Counted from the stretch's first letter, positions 25,416 to 34,263 are shown. The stretch: DNA of 64,000 nt from Clostridium sporogenes (GCF_001020205.1 NZ_CP011663.1:1364001-1428000), one strand, 5' to 3'. Numbers and translations: made by a program. Notes: a model not told the origin generated them from the letters alone.

Positions 25416-26027
25416 TTGAGATTAACAAGGGATTTTTATGCTAAGGATGCTAGAGTATTAGCAAAAGAATTATTAGGGAAAGTATTAGTTAGAGAAATAG
25501 ACGGTATCACATTAAGGGGAAAAATAGTAGAGACAGAAGCTTATATTGGGGCTATAGATAAAGCTTCTCATGCCTATGGAGGGAGAAGAACTAAAAGAAC
25601 GGAACCCCTTTATGGGAAACCAGGTATAGCATATGTATATTTTATATATGGTAAGTATTTTTGCTTTAATATAATATGTAAAAAAGAAGGGGAAGCAGAA
25701 GGTGTTCTTATAAGAGCAATAGAGCCTTTAGAAAATATGAATTTTATATCAAAATTAAGGTTTAATAAGGAATTTCAAGAATTAAATAATTATCAGAGAA
25801 AAAATCTAACTTCAGGACCTTCAAAGCTTTGTATGGCTTTTAGTATTAATAAGTATAATAATTGGGAGGATTTATGTGAAAGTTCTAGTTTATATGTAGA
25901 GGATGCTTTTTATAATGATTTTGAAATTATTGAAGCTAAAAGAGTAGGAATAGATTATGCTGAGGAGGCTAGAGATTTCTTATGGAGATATTATATAAAA
26001 GATAATGCTTTTATTTCGGTAAAGTAA
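25416..26027 (+). CDS. DNA-3-methyladenine glycosylase (AAG/MPG family)
   Basis: This 203-residue enzyme starts at TTG with TAGGAGGAATAAAA upstream. The eukaryotic-type alkyladenine glycosylase motifs are present: LAKELLGKVLVR, GKIVETEAYIGAIDKASHAYGG (catalytic Glu and substrate-binding Tyr), GIAYVYFIYGKYFCFN and a late LTSGPSKLCMAF. It excises alkylated and deaminated purines in base-excision repair. It is followed 66 bases later by the methyltransferase gene with its own RBS; a functional link is not evident. Confidence 0.9.
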   Translation: MRLTRDFYAKDARVLAKELLGKVLVREIDGITLRGKIVETEAYIGAIDKASHAYGGRRTKRTEPLYGKPGIAYVYFIYGKYFCFNIICKKEGEAEGVLIRAIEPLENMNFISKLRFNKEFQELNNYQRKNLTSGPSKLCMAFSINKYNNWEDLCESSSLYVEDAFYNDFEIIEAKRVGIDYAEEARDFLWRYYIKDNAFISVK

Positions 26028-26093
26028 CAAGTACTATTTAAATATAAATATTTAAATAGAATAGCTTTGTATAAGTGATATGGGGGATGAAAT

Positions 26094-28325
26094 ATGAGGG
26101 TAGGGTATAATTCATATAAAACAAAAGATATATCTTGCATAAATAAATATTGTAATTATTTACAATTAGTATTTGAGGACTTATACGATTTAGAAAGATT
26201 ATATTTAAACAATGAAGATAAAACTTTATTTTGTAATAAAGCTTTATATGTGCTTATGAATAAAATAATAATTTCAAAAATATTTATGGAGAAAAATAAT
26301 ATAAGAGGTGAACTTGCTAAAAAAAATATAAAATATTATGTATTAACTTTAGATACTATAAATCTTGTAAATTTGGTATTTAATAATACTAATAAAAAAT
26401 TTTTAGAATTTGTATTCAAAGACAATATAAAATATGAACATATAAATCCTAGTTATTATAGTTTAGATAATGAAGATTTTTTGAATTATGAAGATAATTT
26501 ATTTTATAGATATAATATATTTTTAAATAGAATTATAGATGAAATAAATAAATTTGATTTTATACATAGTAGTGGTGAAATAGGAGAAATATATGAAAAA
26601 ATAATAGACAAGGAATATAAAAAATCTATGGGGATATTTTACACACCAGAACATATTATTGATTACATATTGGATAATATTTTTTATGAATTTTCACCAT
26701 TGGAAAACCCTTTTGTTAAAGTAATAGATGTATCTGCAGGAGCGGGATATTTTATTATTAAAGCCTATGACAAGCTGAAAAAAATTTTTTTAGAAAACAT
26801 AGAAGGTTTGCAAGAAAAATATAAGGAAAATATTTATATTATTAAAAAAAAAGATGTAACTATTAATATAACTGGTGAATATTATTGGAAAAAGGAAAAT
26901 TTACATTACCATATAATTAATAATTGTATATATGCTGCGGATATAGATATATATGCCACCCAAATAATGACTATAAATTTACTTTTAAAAGATGTACAAG
27001 CTTATGTAGCTAAAGTAAATGTTGTTAATTGTGATAGTCTTATAAGATGGGAAAAAGATTTCAAACCTAATATTAAGTATTTAAAAAATAAAAATAAATT
27101 TAAAACCTATAAAATAAAAAATAAAGATATTGAAGAATCTATTAATTATAAAGAGAAGGAAGTATATAATTCGAAAATATATTTTAAACTATATAAATTT
27201 TGGAAAAATGAATTTGATTATATTATAGGGAATCCTCCGTGGGTTTCTTTATCTAGAAAAAATAAGAAAGCTTGCTGGGAAAATTCTTTAGACTATTATA
27301 TTAAAAATTATGGTCAATGTGTACATTCTCCTAATTTATTTGAATATTTTATTAAAAGAGCTTTAGAAAAAACAAAGGAAGAGGGATATTTAGCTTTTGT
27401 TGTACCAATAAATTTTAGTAGAAATTCTCAATATATACAATTAAGAAATGAAATATTGAATAAATATGAGATTAAAAATTTATTTTTTAATATATCCTTT
27501 TCTGGAGTTATAACAGATGGAATGGTATTTATTTTGAAAAAAAACAAACAATGTTTTAATAAAATAAAAATTAAAGTACAAGGAAAAGATGAATATAAAA
27601 TAAATAAAGATGAACTTTTTTCTTGTAATGAGTATGGATTTACATTTGATAATAATAGTTGTAATGAAAAAATAAAAAATAAAATTTTAGAAAATTCTAG
27701 TTTCCTATCAGAAATAAGTGATACTTTTACAGGCTTTATAGGAGATTGTAAAAATATATATAAAGACAATATAGATAAGCATTATATTAAAATATATAAA
27801 GGTAAAAATATAAAAAAATTTATATGCCATTCTTATTTTTATTATGATTTTAAAGATGAAAATATTAAAGGTGGAACAAAAGATTTAAAAAAATTAAAAT
27901 ATAAAGGTAAAATATTAGTTAGAAAAACAGGAAATGAAATTATAGCAGCTTATGATGAAGAAGGTATTATAATAGAGCAGTCCTTATATGGAATAATTAA
28001 TTTAAAAGACCCCTTTAGTTATAAATATATATTAGGTGTTTTAAACTCCCAGTTAATAAATTGGTATTACAAAAATTACTTAATAACAAATAAAGACTCT
28101 ACTCCACAACTAAAAAAATATAGATTGAATAAAATACCAATAAAAAATTGTAATAGAAGGGATCAGAAGGAAGTAGAAATATTAGTAAATAAAGTTTTTC
28201 AAACTTTAAAAAATAAAAATGTGAAGCAAACAGAATATTATTACAAAATATTAAACCAAAAAATGTTCAGTATTTATGGTATTGATGATATAAAAATAAT
28301 AAAATATATAATTAATGATAAGTAA
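26094..28325 (+). CDS. Orphan Eco57I-type adenine-specific DNA methyltransferase
   Basis: The 743-residue protein has an N-terminal helical region (1-175), GIFYTPEHIIDYIL, AdoMet motif I VIDVSAGAGYFIIKA (about 208-222), a D-I-D acidic loop (AADIDIYATQI), catalytic motif IV GNPPW (378-382) and a C-terminal TaqI-type target-recognition region (LVRKTGNEIIAAYDEEGIII, LGVLNSQLINWYYKN, TPQLKKYRLNKIPI). That is a type II gamma-class N6-adenine methylase. I see no nuclease motif in the N-terminus and no restriction gene beside it, so it is probably an orphan methylase that marks a specific sequence, possibly regulatory. Its AT content is extreme even for this genome. Confidence 0.82.
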   Translation: MRVGYNSYKTKDISCINKYCNYLQLVFEDLYDLERLYLNNEDKTLFCNKALYVLMNKIIISKIFMEKNNIRGELAKKNIKYYVLTLDTINLVNLVFNNTNKKFLEFVFKDNIKYEHINPSYYSLDNEDFLNYEDNLFYRYNIFLNRIIDEINKFDFIHSSGEIGEIYEKIIDKEYKKSMGIFYTPEHIIDYILDNIFYEFSPLENPFVKVIDVSAGAGYFIIKAYDKLKKIFLENIEGLQEKYKENIYIIKKKDVTINITGEYYWKKENLHYHIINNCIYAADIDIYATQIMTINLLLKDVQAYVAKVNVVNCDSLIRWEKDFKPNIKYLKNKNKFKTYKIKNKDIEESINYKEKEVYNSKIYFKLYKFWKNEFDYIIGNPPWVSLSRKNKKACWENSLDYYIKNYGQCVHSPNLFEYFIKRALEKTKEEGYLAFVVPINFSRNSQYIQLRNEILNKYEIKNLFFNISFSGVITDGMVFILKKNKQCFNKIKIKVQGKDEYKINKDELFSCNEYGFTFDNNSCNEKIKNKILENSSFLSEISDTFTGFIGDCKNIYKDNIDKHYIKIYKGKNIKKFICHSYFYYDFKDENIKGGTKDLKKLKYKGKILVRKTGNEIIAAYDEEGIIIEQSLYGIINLKDPFSYKYILGVLNSQLINWYYKNYLITNKDSTPQLKKYRLNKIPIKNCNRRDQKEVEILVNKVFQTLKNKNVKQTEYYYKILNQKMFSIYGIDDIKIIKYIINDK

Positions 28326-28459
28326 AAAAATATATAGGTGTAACATAAAGGTAGATAAAAATAGGGTTTTCATAATTGCTATAAAATATATATAAATAAG
28401 AGAATGTTACTTTTGAACAAAGTAATATATTATTTTGCATTTTAGCATTAAAAACTAAT

Positions 28460-28564
28460 ATGTCAAGTACAGAATTTCTTTCTGTATTTACATTAATAAT
28501 AGGGTTTTACTTTGGACAAAGTTCAGCTAGACAAGCGGTAAAAGAAAGTAAAGAGCAGGAATAA
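28460..28564 (+). pseudogene. C-terminal fragment of a phage-type small membrane protein
   Basis: The 34-residue ORF (MSSTEFLSVFTLIIGFYF, then GQSSARQAVKESKEQE) has one membrane helix and a charged tail, like the ends of small phage membrane proteins near lysis modules. No RBS precedes the ATG, and the frame stays open upstream to 28400 without a start codon (ENVTFEQSNILFCILALKTN), which suggests a truncated gene. It lies just before an amidase remnant. Confidence 0.45.
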
Positions 28565-28580
28565 ACCTGTTCTTTTTTAT
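28553..28580 (+). terminator. Intrinsic terminator
   Basis: GAGCAGG pairs with CCTGTTC (one G-U), followed by six Ts. It overlaps the end of the membrane-protein fragment. Confidence 0.65.
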
Positions 28581-28609
28581 TATTAAAATATAATTAGGAG
28601 GAATGTTTT

Positions 28610-29173
28610 ATGTTATTTAATTTAAATCCAGGACACACATTAAGTGGTGGAGATGTAGGAACTAGAGGAATAAATGGATTAAAAGAAGAAGTATTAACAA
28701 GGCAATTAGTATGGGAAATAGATAAAGAATTAAGATGTAGAGCACATAGTATAGGATTTAGGAATAGGGAGATTAAAGACCAGCCTTTAGCACTAACTAA
28801 AAGTACTAAACCCAAAACAATTTATATAGAAGTATGTCTTATAGATAGTTCTGGGGATGTAGCTATACTTAATAAATATGGAATGAATGGAATTGCCAAA
28901 GCAATAGTAAATGGTGTTTTAGGTTCAAATGTAACATCCGCACCAAGTCAACCATCTAATAATATTGGATGGATTAACTTAGATGGTAAAACAGGTACAA
29001 TAAATACACCAAGTGGTGTAAAGGTTAGGGAAAAGAAATCAACATTTAGCAGAATATTAGAGGCTTTACCTAATGGATCAAAAGTACAATTATATCGTAA
29101 GGAAGGAGATTGGATACACATTTATTATCCACCACATGGGGGATATGTGTATGGTAAATATGTAAGATATTAA
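28610..29173 (+). CDS. N-acetylmuramoyl-L-alanine amidase with internal deletion, plus SH3 domain
   Basis: This 187-residue protein starts like an Amidase_3 endolysin (NPGHTLSGGDVGTRG with zinc His9, EEVLTR with Glu) and later has IYIEVCLID, the segment with the catalytic Glu. The region between them, normally some 60 residues with the third zinc ligand (S-[IL]-H-x-N-A), is missing: LVWEIDKEL is joined directly to RCRAHSIGFRNREIK. A linker and an SH3_3-like domain (about 128-187, GVKVREKKSTFSRILEALPNG) follow. The frame and the TAGGAGGAATGTTTT RBS are intact, so a wall-binding but probably inactive protein could be made. Likely a prophage remnant. Confidence 0.7.
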   Translation: MLFNLNPGHTLSGGDVGTRGINGLKEEVLTRQLVWEIDKELRCRAHSIGFRNREIKDQPLALTKSTKPKTIYIEVCLIDSSGDVAILNKYGMNGIAKAIVNGVLGSNVTSAPSQPSNNIGWINLDGKTGTINTPSGVKVREKKSTFSRILEALPNGSKVQLYRKEGDWIHIYYPPHGGYVYGKYVRY

Positions 29174-29180
29174 GCTTTTG

Positions 29181-29215
29181 AAGGTAGTTCCAATTAAGGA
29201 GCTACTTTGTTTTTA
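29181..29215 (+). terminator. Intrinsic terminator of the amidase-like gene
   Basis: AAGGTAGTTCC pairs with GGAGCTACTT (one bulge, one G-U), followed by TGTTTTTA. Confidence 0.7.
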
Positions 29216-29293
29216 TACCAGAGTATAAGTTTTAATTTATAGTATATAATTAGTCAGATCCAATTTTAAAATTATTTATTCAATTGTTCTAGG

Positions 29294-29327
29294 AGGAATT
29301 TTTTTACATTTGGCGAATATTAAATAT
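29294..29327. repeat. 34-nt dispersed repeat, copy 1
   Basis: AGGAATTTTTTTACATTTG..GAATATTAAATAT differs from the copy at 30626-30659 at three of 34 positions. A terminator follows 45 bases later. TTTGGCGAA within it is close to a Spo0A box (TTTGTCGAA). Confidence 0.7.
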
Positions 29328-29371
29328 GATGATTTTCTATAATTCATTATCAAAGTCCTTCTTTAATAAAA

Positions 29372-29406
29372 AGGAGCCCATGTATATAGTGGGGGCTCTT
29401 TTTTTG
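29372..29406 (+). terminator. Terminator not linked to a coding gene
   Basis: GAGCCC pairs with GGGCTC (with further pairs around a bulge), then nine Ts. No ORF lies between the previous terminator (29181) and this one, so it probably ends a short untranslated RNA. No gene is seen in the rest of 29174-29604. Confidence 0.65.
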
Positions 29407-29604
29407 TTTTTTGATAAAAATTTTAAAGAAAATTAGTAATTTATTAATAAAAATTTAAAGTGATTATTCAATTTTAATTTAAAGATATATTGAAATATAT
29501 AAAAAGTAAAAAAATGTAGGATAAAAAAAGAAGGAATTCAATTAATTGTAAAGAATGTTGTAATTATAGGGTATTAAACCAAAATAAAAATATCAATAGG
29601 GGGA

Positions 29605-30576
29605 ATGAAGATGAAAAAGAAGACAACTATATTAAGTATCTTTTTAGCTGTTTTTATGGTTTTAGCACTAAATGTAGGCAATGTTAAAGCTGCGGCAAAT
29701 GGACAAGATATAGTAAACTATGCCAAAAAATTTATAGGGACTCCATATGCTACTAATGGAACAACTCCATCAGGATTTGATTGTTCTGGATTTGTGCAAT
29801 ATGTATATAGAAACGCTGCTGGAATAAATTTGCCCAGAACAACTTATGATCAAATTAATGTAGGGATTGCAGTATCACAAAGTAATTTACAACCTGGAGA
29901 TTTAGTATTCCCACATACAGGCCATGTAGGTATATATGTTGGAAATGGGCAAATGATACATTCTCCTAAATTAGGAGATGTAGTAAAAATTGCACCAGTA
30001 TATGGATTTTATGCAGGTAGAAGAATTATAAATAAACAACAACCTTATGTTAAAGTAGACGGTTGGGGGGCATTACCTCATAATGGTACCTCAGCAATGA
30101 ATTTAATAATAAAAGACTACTCTGATGATGTAGCTAGAGTTTTTGCATGGGTTGATAATGATGATAAGTCATCATGGGCATTTGAAAAAGTACCAGAAAA
30201 CGATAAATACACAAAATTATATAAAGGAACAAATAAGTATATAAATGTTAGAAATGGTGGGGAGCCTTTTTCACCAGGTGCAACTTATAAAATAACAGTT
30301 AGAGGATATGATAATAATAGAAAGATTATATGTACAGAAACTATAAGTTTAAAAGTACCAAATGCAATAACAAATTCATCAGCTAAACCAGTTTTATCTG
30401 GCTCATTTACTGTAACATCACCAACAGTAGCAAGAGATTATCCAAGACAAAACGGTTCAGTAACTAGAAATTTAAAAAAAGGTGATAAAGTAGATGTATA
30501 TGCTGAATATGGAAATTGGTATTTAGTTGCAAGAGGAACACCTCAATGGGTAGAAAAACAATATTTAACAAGATAG
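29605..30576 (+). CDS. Secreted NlpC/P60 peptidoglycan endopeptidase with SH3 tail
   Basis: The 323-residue protein has a signal peptide (about 1-30, cleavage near VKAAANG), an NlpC/P60 domain (31-150) with catalytic Cys in FDCSGFVQYVYR, His in TGHVGIYVGNG and a third His at MIHSP. A middle beta domain (150-260) follows, with NLIIKDYSDDVARVFAWVDND, and a C-terminal SH3-like domain (265-323) has TVARDYPRQNGSVTRNL and VEKQYLTR. It cleaves gamma-D-Glu-meso-DAP or a similar bond in wall peptides. GGGGGAATGAAG precedes; translation may begin at ATG 29605 or 29611. Monocistronic, beside the phage-lysis remnants. Confidence 0.88.
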   Translation: MKMKKKTTILSIFLAVFMVLALNVGNVKAAANGQDIVNYAKKFIGTPYATNGTTPSGFDCSGFVQYVYRNAAGINLPRTTYDQINVGIAVSQSNLQPGDLVFPHTGHVGIYVGNGQMIHSPKLGDVVKIAPVYGFYAGRRIINKQQPYVKVDGWGALPHNGTSAMNLIIKDYSDDVARVFAWVDNDDKSSWAFEKVPENDKYTKLYKGTNKYINVRNGGEPFSPGATYKITVRGYDNNRKIICTETISLKVPNAITNSSAKPVLSGSFTVTSPTVARDYPRQNGSVTRNLKKGDKVDVYAEYGNWYLVARGTPQWVEKQYLTR

Positions 30577-30587
30577 ATAATTTTAGA

Positions 30588-30617
30588 GGCAGTCTAATTA
30601 AAGGCTGCCCTTTTTTA
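30588..30617 (+). terminator. Intrinsic terminator of the NlpC/P60 gene
   Basis: GGCAGTCT pairs with AGGCTGCC (one G-U), loop AATTAA, then CTTTTTT. Confidence 0.8.
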
Positions 30618-30625
30618 TTATTTAA

Positions 30626-30659
30626 AGGAATTTTTTAACATTTGTAGAATATTAAATAT
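30626..30659. repeat. 34-nt dispersed repeat, copy 2
   Basis: AGGAATTTTTTAACATTTGTAGAATATTAAATAT matches copy 1 at 29294-29327 at 31 of 34 positions. As there, it is flanked by a gene's terminator upstream and a second, orphan terminator downstream. Confidence 0.7.
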
Positions 30660-30705
30660 AACGGCTTCCCAATAGGTTAAGAATAGACCTCCTTACTTAA
30701 AGAAA

Positions 30706-30733
30706 AGAACCCTAATAAAGAGGGTTCTTTTTG
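30706..30733 (+). terminator. Terminator not linked to a coding gene
   Basis: AGAACCCT pairs perfectly with AGGGTTCT, followed by TTTTTG. It lies 46 bases after repeat copy 2, with no ORF between. Confidence 0.75.
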
Positions 30734-30799
30734 TATGGATTTATTATATAGATTGATGTAATATATTGATTATATTTATAGTTTAATAGGAGGGGGCTA

Positions 30800-31192
30800 A
30801 TGAAAAAAGGTGATAAAATAGTAATGTATATAGTTACTACATTATTGGTTTTAAGTATATTAAGTGTAATTTTCTTTAAATTCTCTTCAAAATCTGAAAA
30901 GGCTGTAGCTGCAATAAAGCAGGATGGTAAAGTTATAGAAAAAATTGATTTATCTAAAGTAAAAGAAAAAAGACAGTTCAGAATTAACTATAGTTAAGGT
31001 AGGTATAGAGATTATAATATTATAGAAGTAGATGAGGGATCCATTAGATTTATAGATGCAAATTGCAGTAATAAGATTTGTATAAAGTCAGGAGTGTTAA
31101 AAAATCCTGGAGAGACAGCAACTTGTCTTCCTCATAAGCTTATAATTACAATTGAAAAAAATAATGATGAGGTAGATGGAGTTTCTTATTAA
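30800..31192 (+). pseudogene. NusG domain II-containing protein, interrupted by a stop codon
   Basis: The reading frame starts MKKGDKIVMYIVTTLLVL with one membrane helix. It is stopped by TAA at 30995-30997 after RINYS, then continues in the same frame for 64 codons as GRYRDYNIIEVDEGSIRF, IDANCSNKICIKSG and TCLPHKLIITIE. These are the classic NusG_II signatures (ANCxDKxCVxxG, CLPxK). A single nonsense change is the simplest explanation. TAGGAGGGGGCTA precedes the ATG. Intact relatives are membrane-anchored proteins next to electron-transfer or energy genes. Here the downstream sequence 31193-31320 also looks like a decayed frame (…NELQVEKLNKVKEEKGWGKS) that I cannot name. Confidence 0.75.
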
Positions 31193-31491
31193 ATTTAGAA
31201 ATGGTTTAGAAAGTAACTATTTATTCAAAAATAATAGGAAATATAAAGACTTTAAATGAACTACAAGTGGAGAAATTAAATAAAGTAAAGGAAGAAAAAG
31301 GTTGGGGTAAATCATAATTACCACATATAAGGCCTTTCAGTAATCAGGTGAACATACTTGTAATAAAACCATTATGTTTAAATACTTATTTTGTAAAAAA
31401 TGGTGGTGGTGGATAAGTTATATTATAACTTAGTGATATTTTTATTTCATAATTAATTATAAAATAAAAATATTAGTGATAGATAAGAAAT

Positions 31492-32273
31492 ATGAAACTT
31501 AAACTTGAAATTAGAAGAGAAAAAATATTAACAGAAATAGAAGAAAATAAAACTGTAGATATAATGGAATTAAGTGGGAAATTACAGGTGTCAGAAATGA
31601 CTATAAGGAGAGACTTAAAAAAGTTAGAAAGCAGTGGAAAATTACTTAGAACCTATAGAGGAGCTACTCGTATATCTGAAGGAAAATGTAAAAAAGTTGT
31701 AGATGATCCTTTAAAGGGTAGAATATTAAAAAATAAGGATCAAAAAGCTATTATAGGTAAATATGAAGGAGAATTAGTAGAAAATGATGATGTTATCATG
31801 ATAGATGCTAGTACTACAACCCTAGCAATATGTAAATTATAAGAGATAGAAAAGTAACAGTAGTTACAAATTCTATAAGTGTAGTAACAGCACAGGCTTC
31901 TTTTGAGAATAGTAGCCTGTGGAATTTTAAGACACAGTTCTTTATCCTTAGTAGGTTCCTATGTAGAAGAATCTTTTAAGAAATTTAATATAAAAAATCT
32001 TTTATATCAGCTAAGGCTTTATCTTTTGAAGCAGGGCTTACAGACATAGATGCCTTTGAAGTAGAAACTAAAAACAGAGCTATGTCTGTAAATAAAGAGA
32101 TTATAGTTCTTTTAGATCACTCTAAGCTTAACAATGTGTCCCTTTTAAAGGTTTGTGAAACAAAGGAAATAAGTAAAATAATAATATATGGTCTTAAGGA
32201 ATTTATAGCGGAAGAAGAAAAATTATTAAATAAATTCAAAGCTAATGGTATAGAAGTAATAATAGCTAAATAA
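31492..32273 (+). pseudogene. DeoR-family transcriptional regulator, frameshifted
   Basis: The first part (31492-31842) encodes a good DeoR helix-turn-helix (RREKILTEIEENKTVDIMELS, VSEMTIRRDLKKLESSGKL, RTYRGATRI) and DDVIMIDASTTTLAICKL, then stops. Reading on in other frames gives the rest of the effector domain: IRDRKVTVVTNSISVVTAQA, then LRHSSLSLVGSYVEESF, then KSFISAKALSFEAG, then LTDIDAFEVETKNRAM to the end at 32273. At least three frameshifts are needed, the first explained by one missing A after codon TTA at about 31838. The RBS is weak. Family members repress sugar-phosphate operons; no target is nearby. Confidence 0.8.
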
Positions 32274-32428
32274 TGTAGGTATACTTTTTAGCATCTATGT
32301 TTGAAAATTATATTCTTAAAATTTAAATTATTTTAATTTCATGAATTTGTTTAAGATAAGTAAGTTGATAGTAGTACAAAGATTGTTGTATTATATAGTT
32401 ATTACATAAAATAAAGGGAGGATTTTTT

Positions 32429-32788
32429 ATGAGAAATGGATTTGTATTTTCTCTTATAATGGCACTTATTGTAGCTATATTTGCTATACAAAATTCAGCA
32501 GCTATACCAATAAAAATTTTGTTTTGGGAAATTAATTTTTCTTTAGCAATTATAATCCTATTATCAGCTGTTATAGGGGCAGTTATTACAGGTATTATGG
32601 GAATAAAAAAAGAGAGAGGTATAAAAAAACAAAATAAAGATATTTCAAATAAAATAGAAGAGCTAGAAAAAACTAATGAAGATTTATTAGATAGATTAGA
32701 AAAATTAAGTTCAGATTCCGAAGACGTACATTACATAAAAGAGGTAGATGATAAAGAAATAGTTTTAGATAACGAAAATAAAAAATAA
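32429..32788 (+). CDS. LapA-domain small membrane protein
   Basis: This 119-residue protein has two membrane helices (about 5-23 and 34-58) joined by a short loop with NSAAIPIKILFWEINFSLA, then a charged cytoplasmic coiled coil (60-100). That is the LapA/DUF1049 layout. In other bacteria the domain takes part in envelope assembly, but no role can be given here. AAGGGAGGATTTTTT precedes the ATG. Monocistronic. Confidence 0.75.
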   Translation: MRNGFVFSLIMALIVAIFAIQNSAAIPIKILFWEINFSLAIIILLSAVIGAVITGIMGIKKERGIKKQNKDISNKIEELEKTNEDLLDRLEKLSSDSEDVHYIKEVDDKEIVLDNENKK

Positions 32789-32871
32789 TTTTATAATATT
32801 TATTTAGGATAAAAGGAGTATACCTTACAATGAAATAGATTTAATTTTAGGCTACTAGTATAAAAAAGAAG

Positions 32872-32905
32872 CTTCTTAAGCCAATTTATTTGGCTAAGAA
32901 GTTTT
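32872..32905 (+). terminator. Probable intrinsic terminator
   Basis: CTTCTTAAGCCAA pairs with TTGGCTAAGAAG (one bulged A), followed by TTTT. It is 84 bases after the LapA-like gene. Confidence 0.6.
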
Positions 32906-32963
32906 AAATTAAAGATTCTATTAGAAAGTTTCTACTTAGTTAAGTCTTATCTTGCGGATTCAT

Positions 32964-32998
32964 GACCAGTCACCTAATGTTTTGTGAGGTGATTGGTC
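32964..32998. terminator. Hairpin, possible terminator
   Basis: GACCAGTCACCT pairs with AGGTGATTGGTC (one G-U), 12 bp, followed by AATTTTTAAA on the plus strand. Its gene is unclear; the CDF gene lies on the other strand. Confidence 0.45.
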
Positions 32999-33140
32999 AA
33001 TTTTTAAATATGCTAGATTAATAACTACGGAAGTTTATTCATATATTATTACCTATATTCTTTATTTTTGTTATATTAAAATTAAAGGCATATCTTGACA
33101 GCTTTCAAAGTTAAATAATGTATCTTAAGATAAAACTTTA

Positions 33141-34016
33141 TTATTCTTCATAGGGATTTACATGAACCATACAATGAATAATATTATTGTTGCTTGCTTC
33201 TATTTTGTCATGGACCTTTTCTGCTATATTATGAGATTCTTTTAAAGATAATCTATAATCAAGAGCAATTTCCACATCTACATAAAGCTTGCTTCCATGG
33301 AGCCTAGTTTTTAATTCATCTATTTTTTCCACTTCTTTAATAGATTCGATTTGTTCTGTTATCATATTAATGGTTTTTTCGTCGGCACAGTGATCTACAA
33401 GTTGATTTATAGAATTCTTATAAATATCTATGGAAACTTTAATTATAAATATACATATTACTAAAGATGCTATAGGGTCTAATATTGGATATTTAAGTCT
33501 AGCTCCAACTATTCCTATAAGTGTTCCTATAGATGAGAAAGAATCTGATCTATGATGCCAAGCATCTGCTTCAAGGGCTGTACTGTTTATTTCTTTAGCT
33601 GCCTTTAAGGTATATCTATACATCCATTCCTTTGTGACTATGGATAAAATAGCAACATAAATAGTTATTTTTGAAGGAACAGAAAAATCTTTGTTTATTA
33701 TAACCTTTAGGCCACTATAACCTATGAATAAAGCGGTAAAAAATAACATAGTAGCCAATAATTTAGAAGTTATCGCTTCAAGCTTTTCATGACCATAGGG
33801 ATGATCTTTATCTGCAGGTTTAGAAGATATTTTAAGACCTATGATTACTGCAATAGTACTTAAAACATCAGAGAGAGAATGTATACCATCTGCAATAGTA
33901 GCAGCACTATGTCCTATGATGCCAAATAGTACTTTTACAAAGGACAAAATTATATTTACTACAATAGTTAAATTAGAAACTTCATTGCCTATTTTTAACC
34001 TTTCTTCATTTTTCAT
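33141..34016 (-). CDS. Cation diffusion facilitator (CDF) metal exporter
   Basis: This 291-residue protein has about six membrane helices (residues 12-205) and a cytoplasmic ferredoxin-like C-terminal domain (210-290). The CDF metal-site signatures are present: HSLSDVLS in helix 2 and DAWHHRSDSFSS in helix 5, plus ADKDHPYGHEKLEAI. It exports divalent metals (Zn, Mn, Fe or Co) against protons; the HxxxD/HHxxD combination does not settle which. GAGGTGAAAAA precedes the ATG. Monocistronic. Confidence 0.88.
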   Translation of the reverse strand: MKNEERLKIGNEVSNLTIVVNIILSFVKVLFGIIGHSAATIADGIHSLSDVLSTIAVIIGLKISSKPADKDHPYGHEKLEAITSKLLATMLFFTALFIGYSGLKVIINKDFSVPSKITIYVAILSIVTKEWMYRYTLKAAKEINSTALEADAWHHRSDSFSSIGTLIGIVGARLKYPILDPIASLVICIFIIKVSIDIYKNSINQLVDHCADEKTINMITEQIESIKEVEKIDELKTRLHGSKLYVDVEIALDYRLSLKESHNIAEKVHDKIEASNNNIIHCMVHVNPYEE

Positions 34017-34263
34017 TTTTTCACCTCGTTATTAATTGAAAATAAACACTTATACTATTATATGCATAATATAGCATAAATGCAACAAAATAAACATGGA
34101 AACTAATTATCAATTGATATTAGTAATTAGAGATTATATAGAATGAGTATCAATATTTTTATTATATGTTTTTAAGATAACAAGATTAATTGAAATGCAT
34201 AAAAAAAGAAAAGAGTAGGATACTAATTATAGAAAAAATTTCTATAATTAGGGAGTGTTTCAA

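Larger units (their letters stand above)
32813..33098. repeat. Split copy of the palindromic intergenic repeat, with two hairpins inside
   Basis: The left end (TATACC…ATAGATTTAATTTTA, to about 32850) and the right end (TTGTTATATTAAAATTAAAG…ATATCTTGA, about 33068-33098) match the ends of the 61133-61241 palindrome. The ~200 bases between them contain two unrelated hairpins at 32872-32905 and 32964-32998. No gene is present. Confidence 0.45.

Noticed and set aside
28610..30576. A functional prophage
   Set aside because: Only lysis-type genes and fragments are present; there are no structural, replication or integrase genes.
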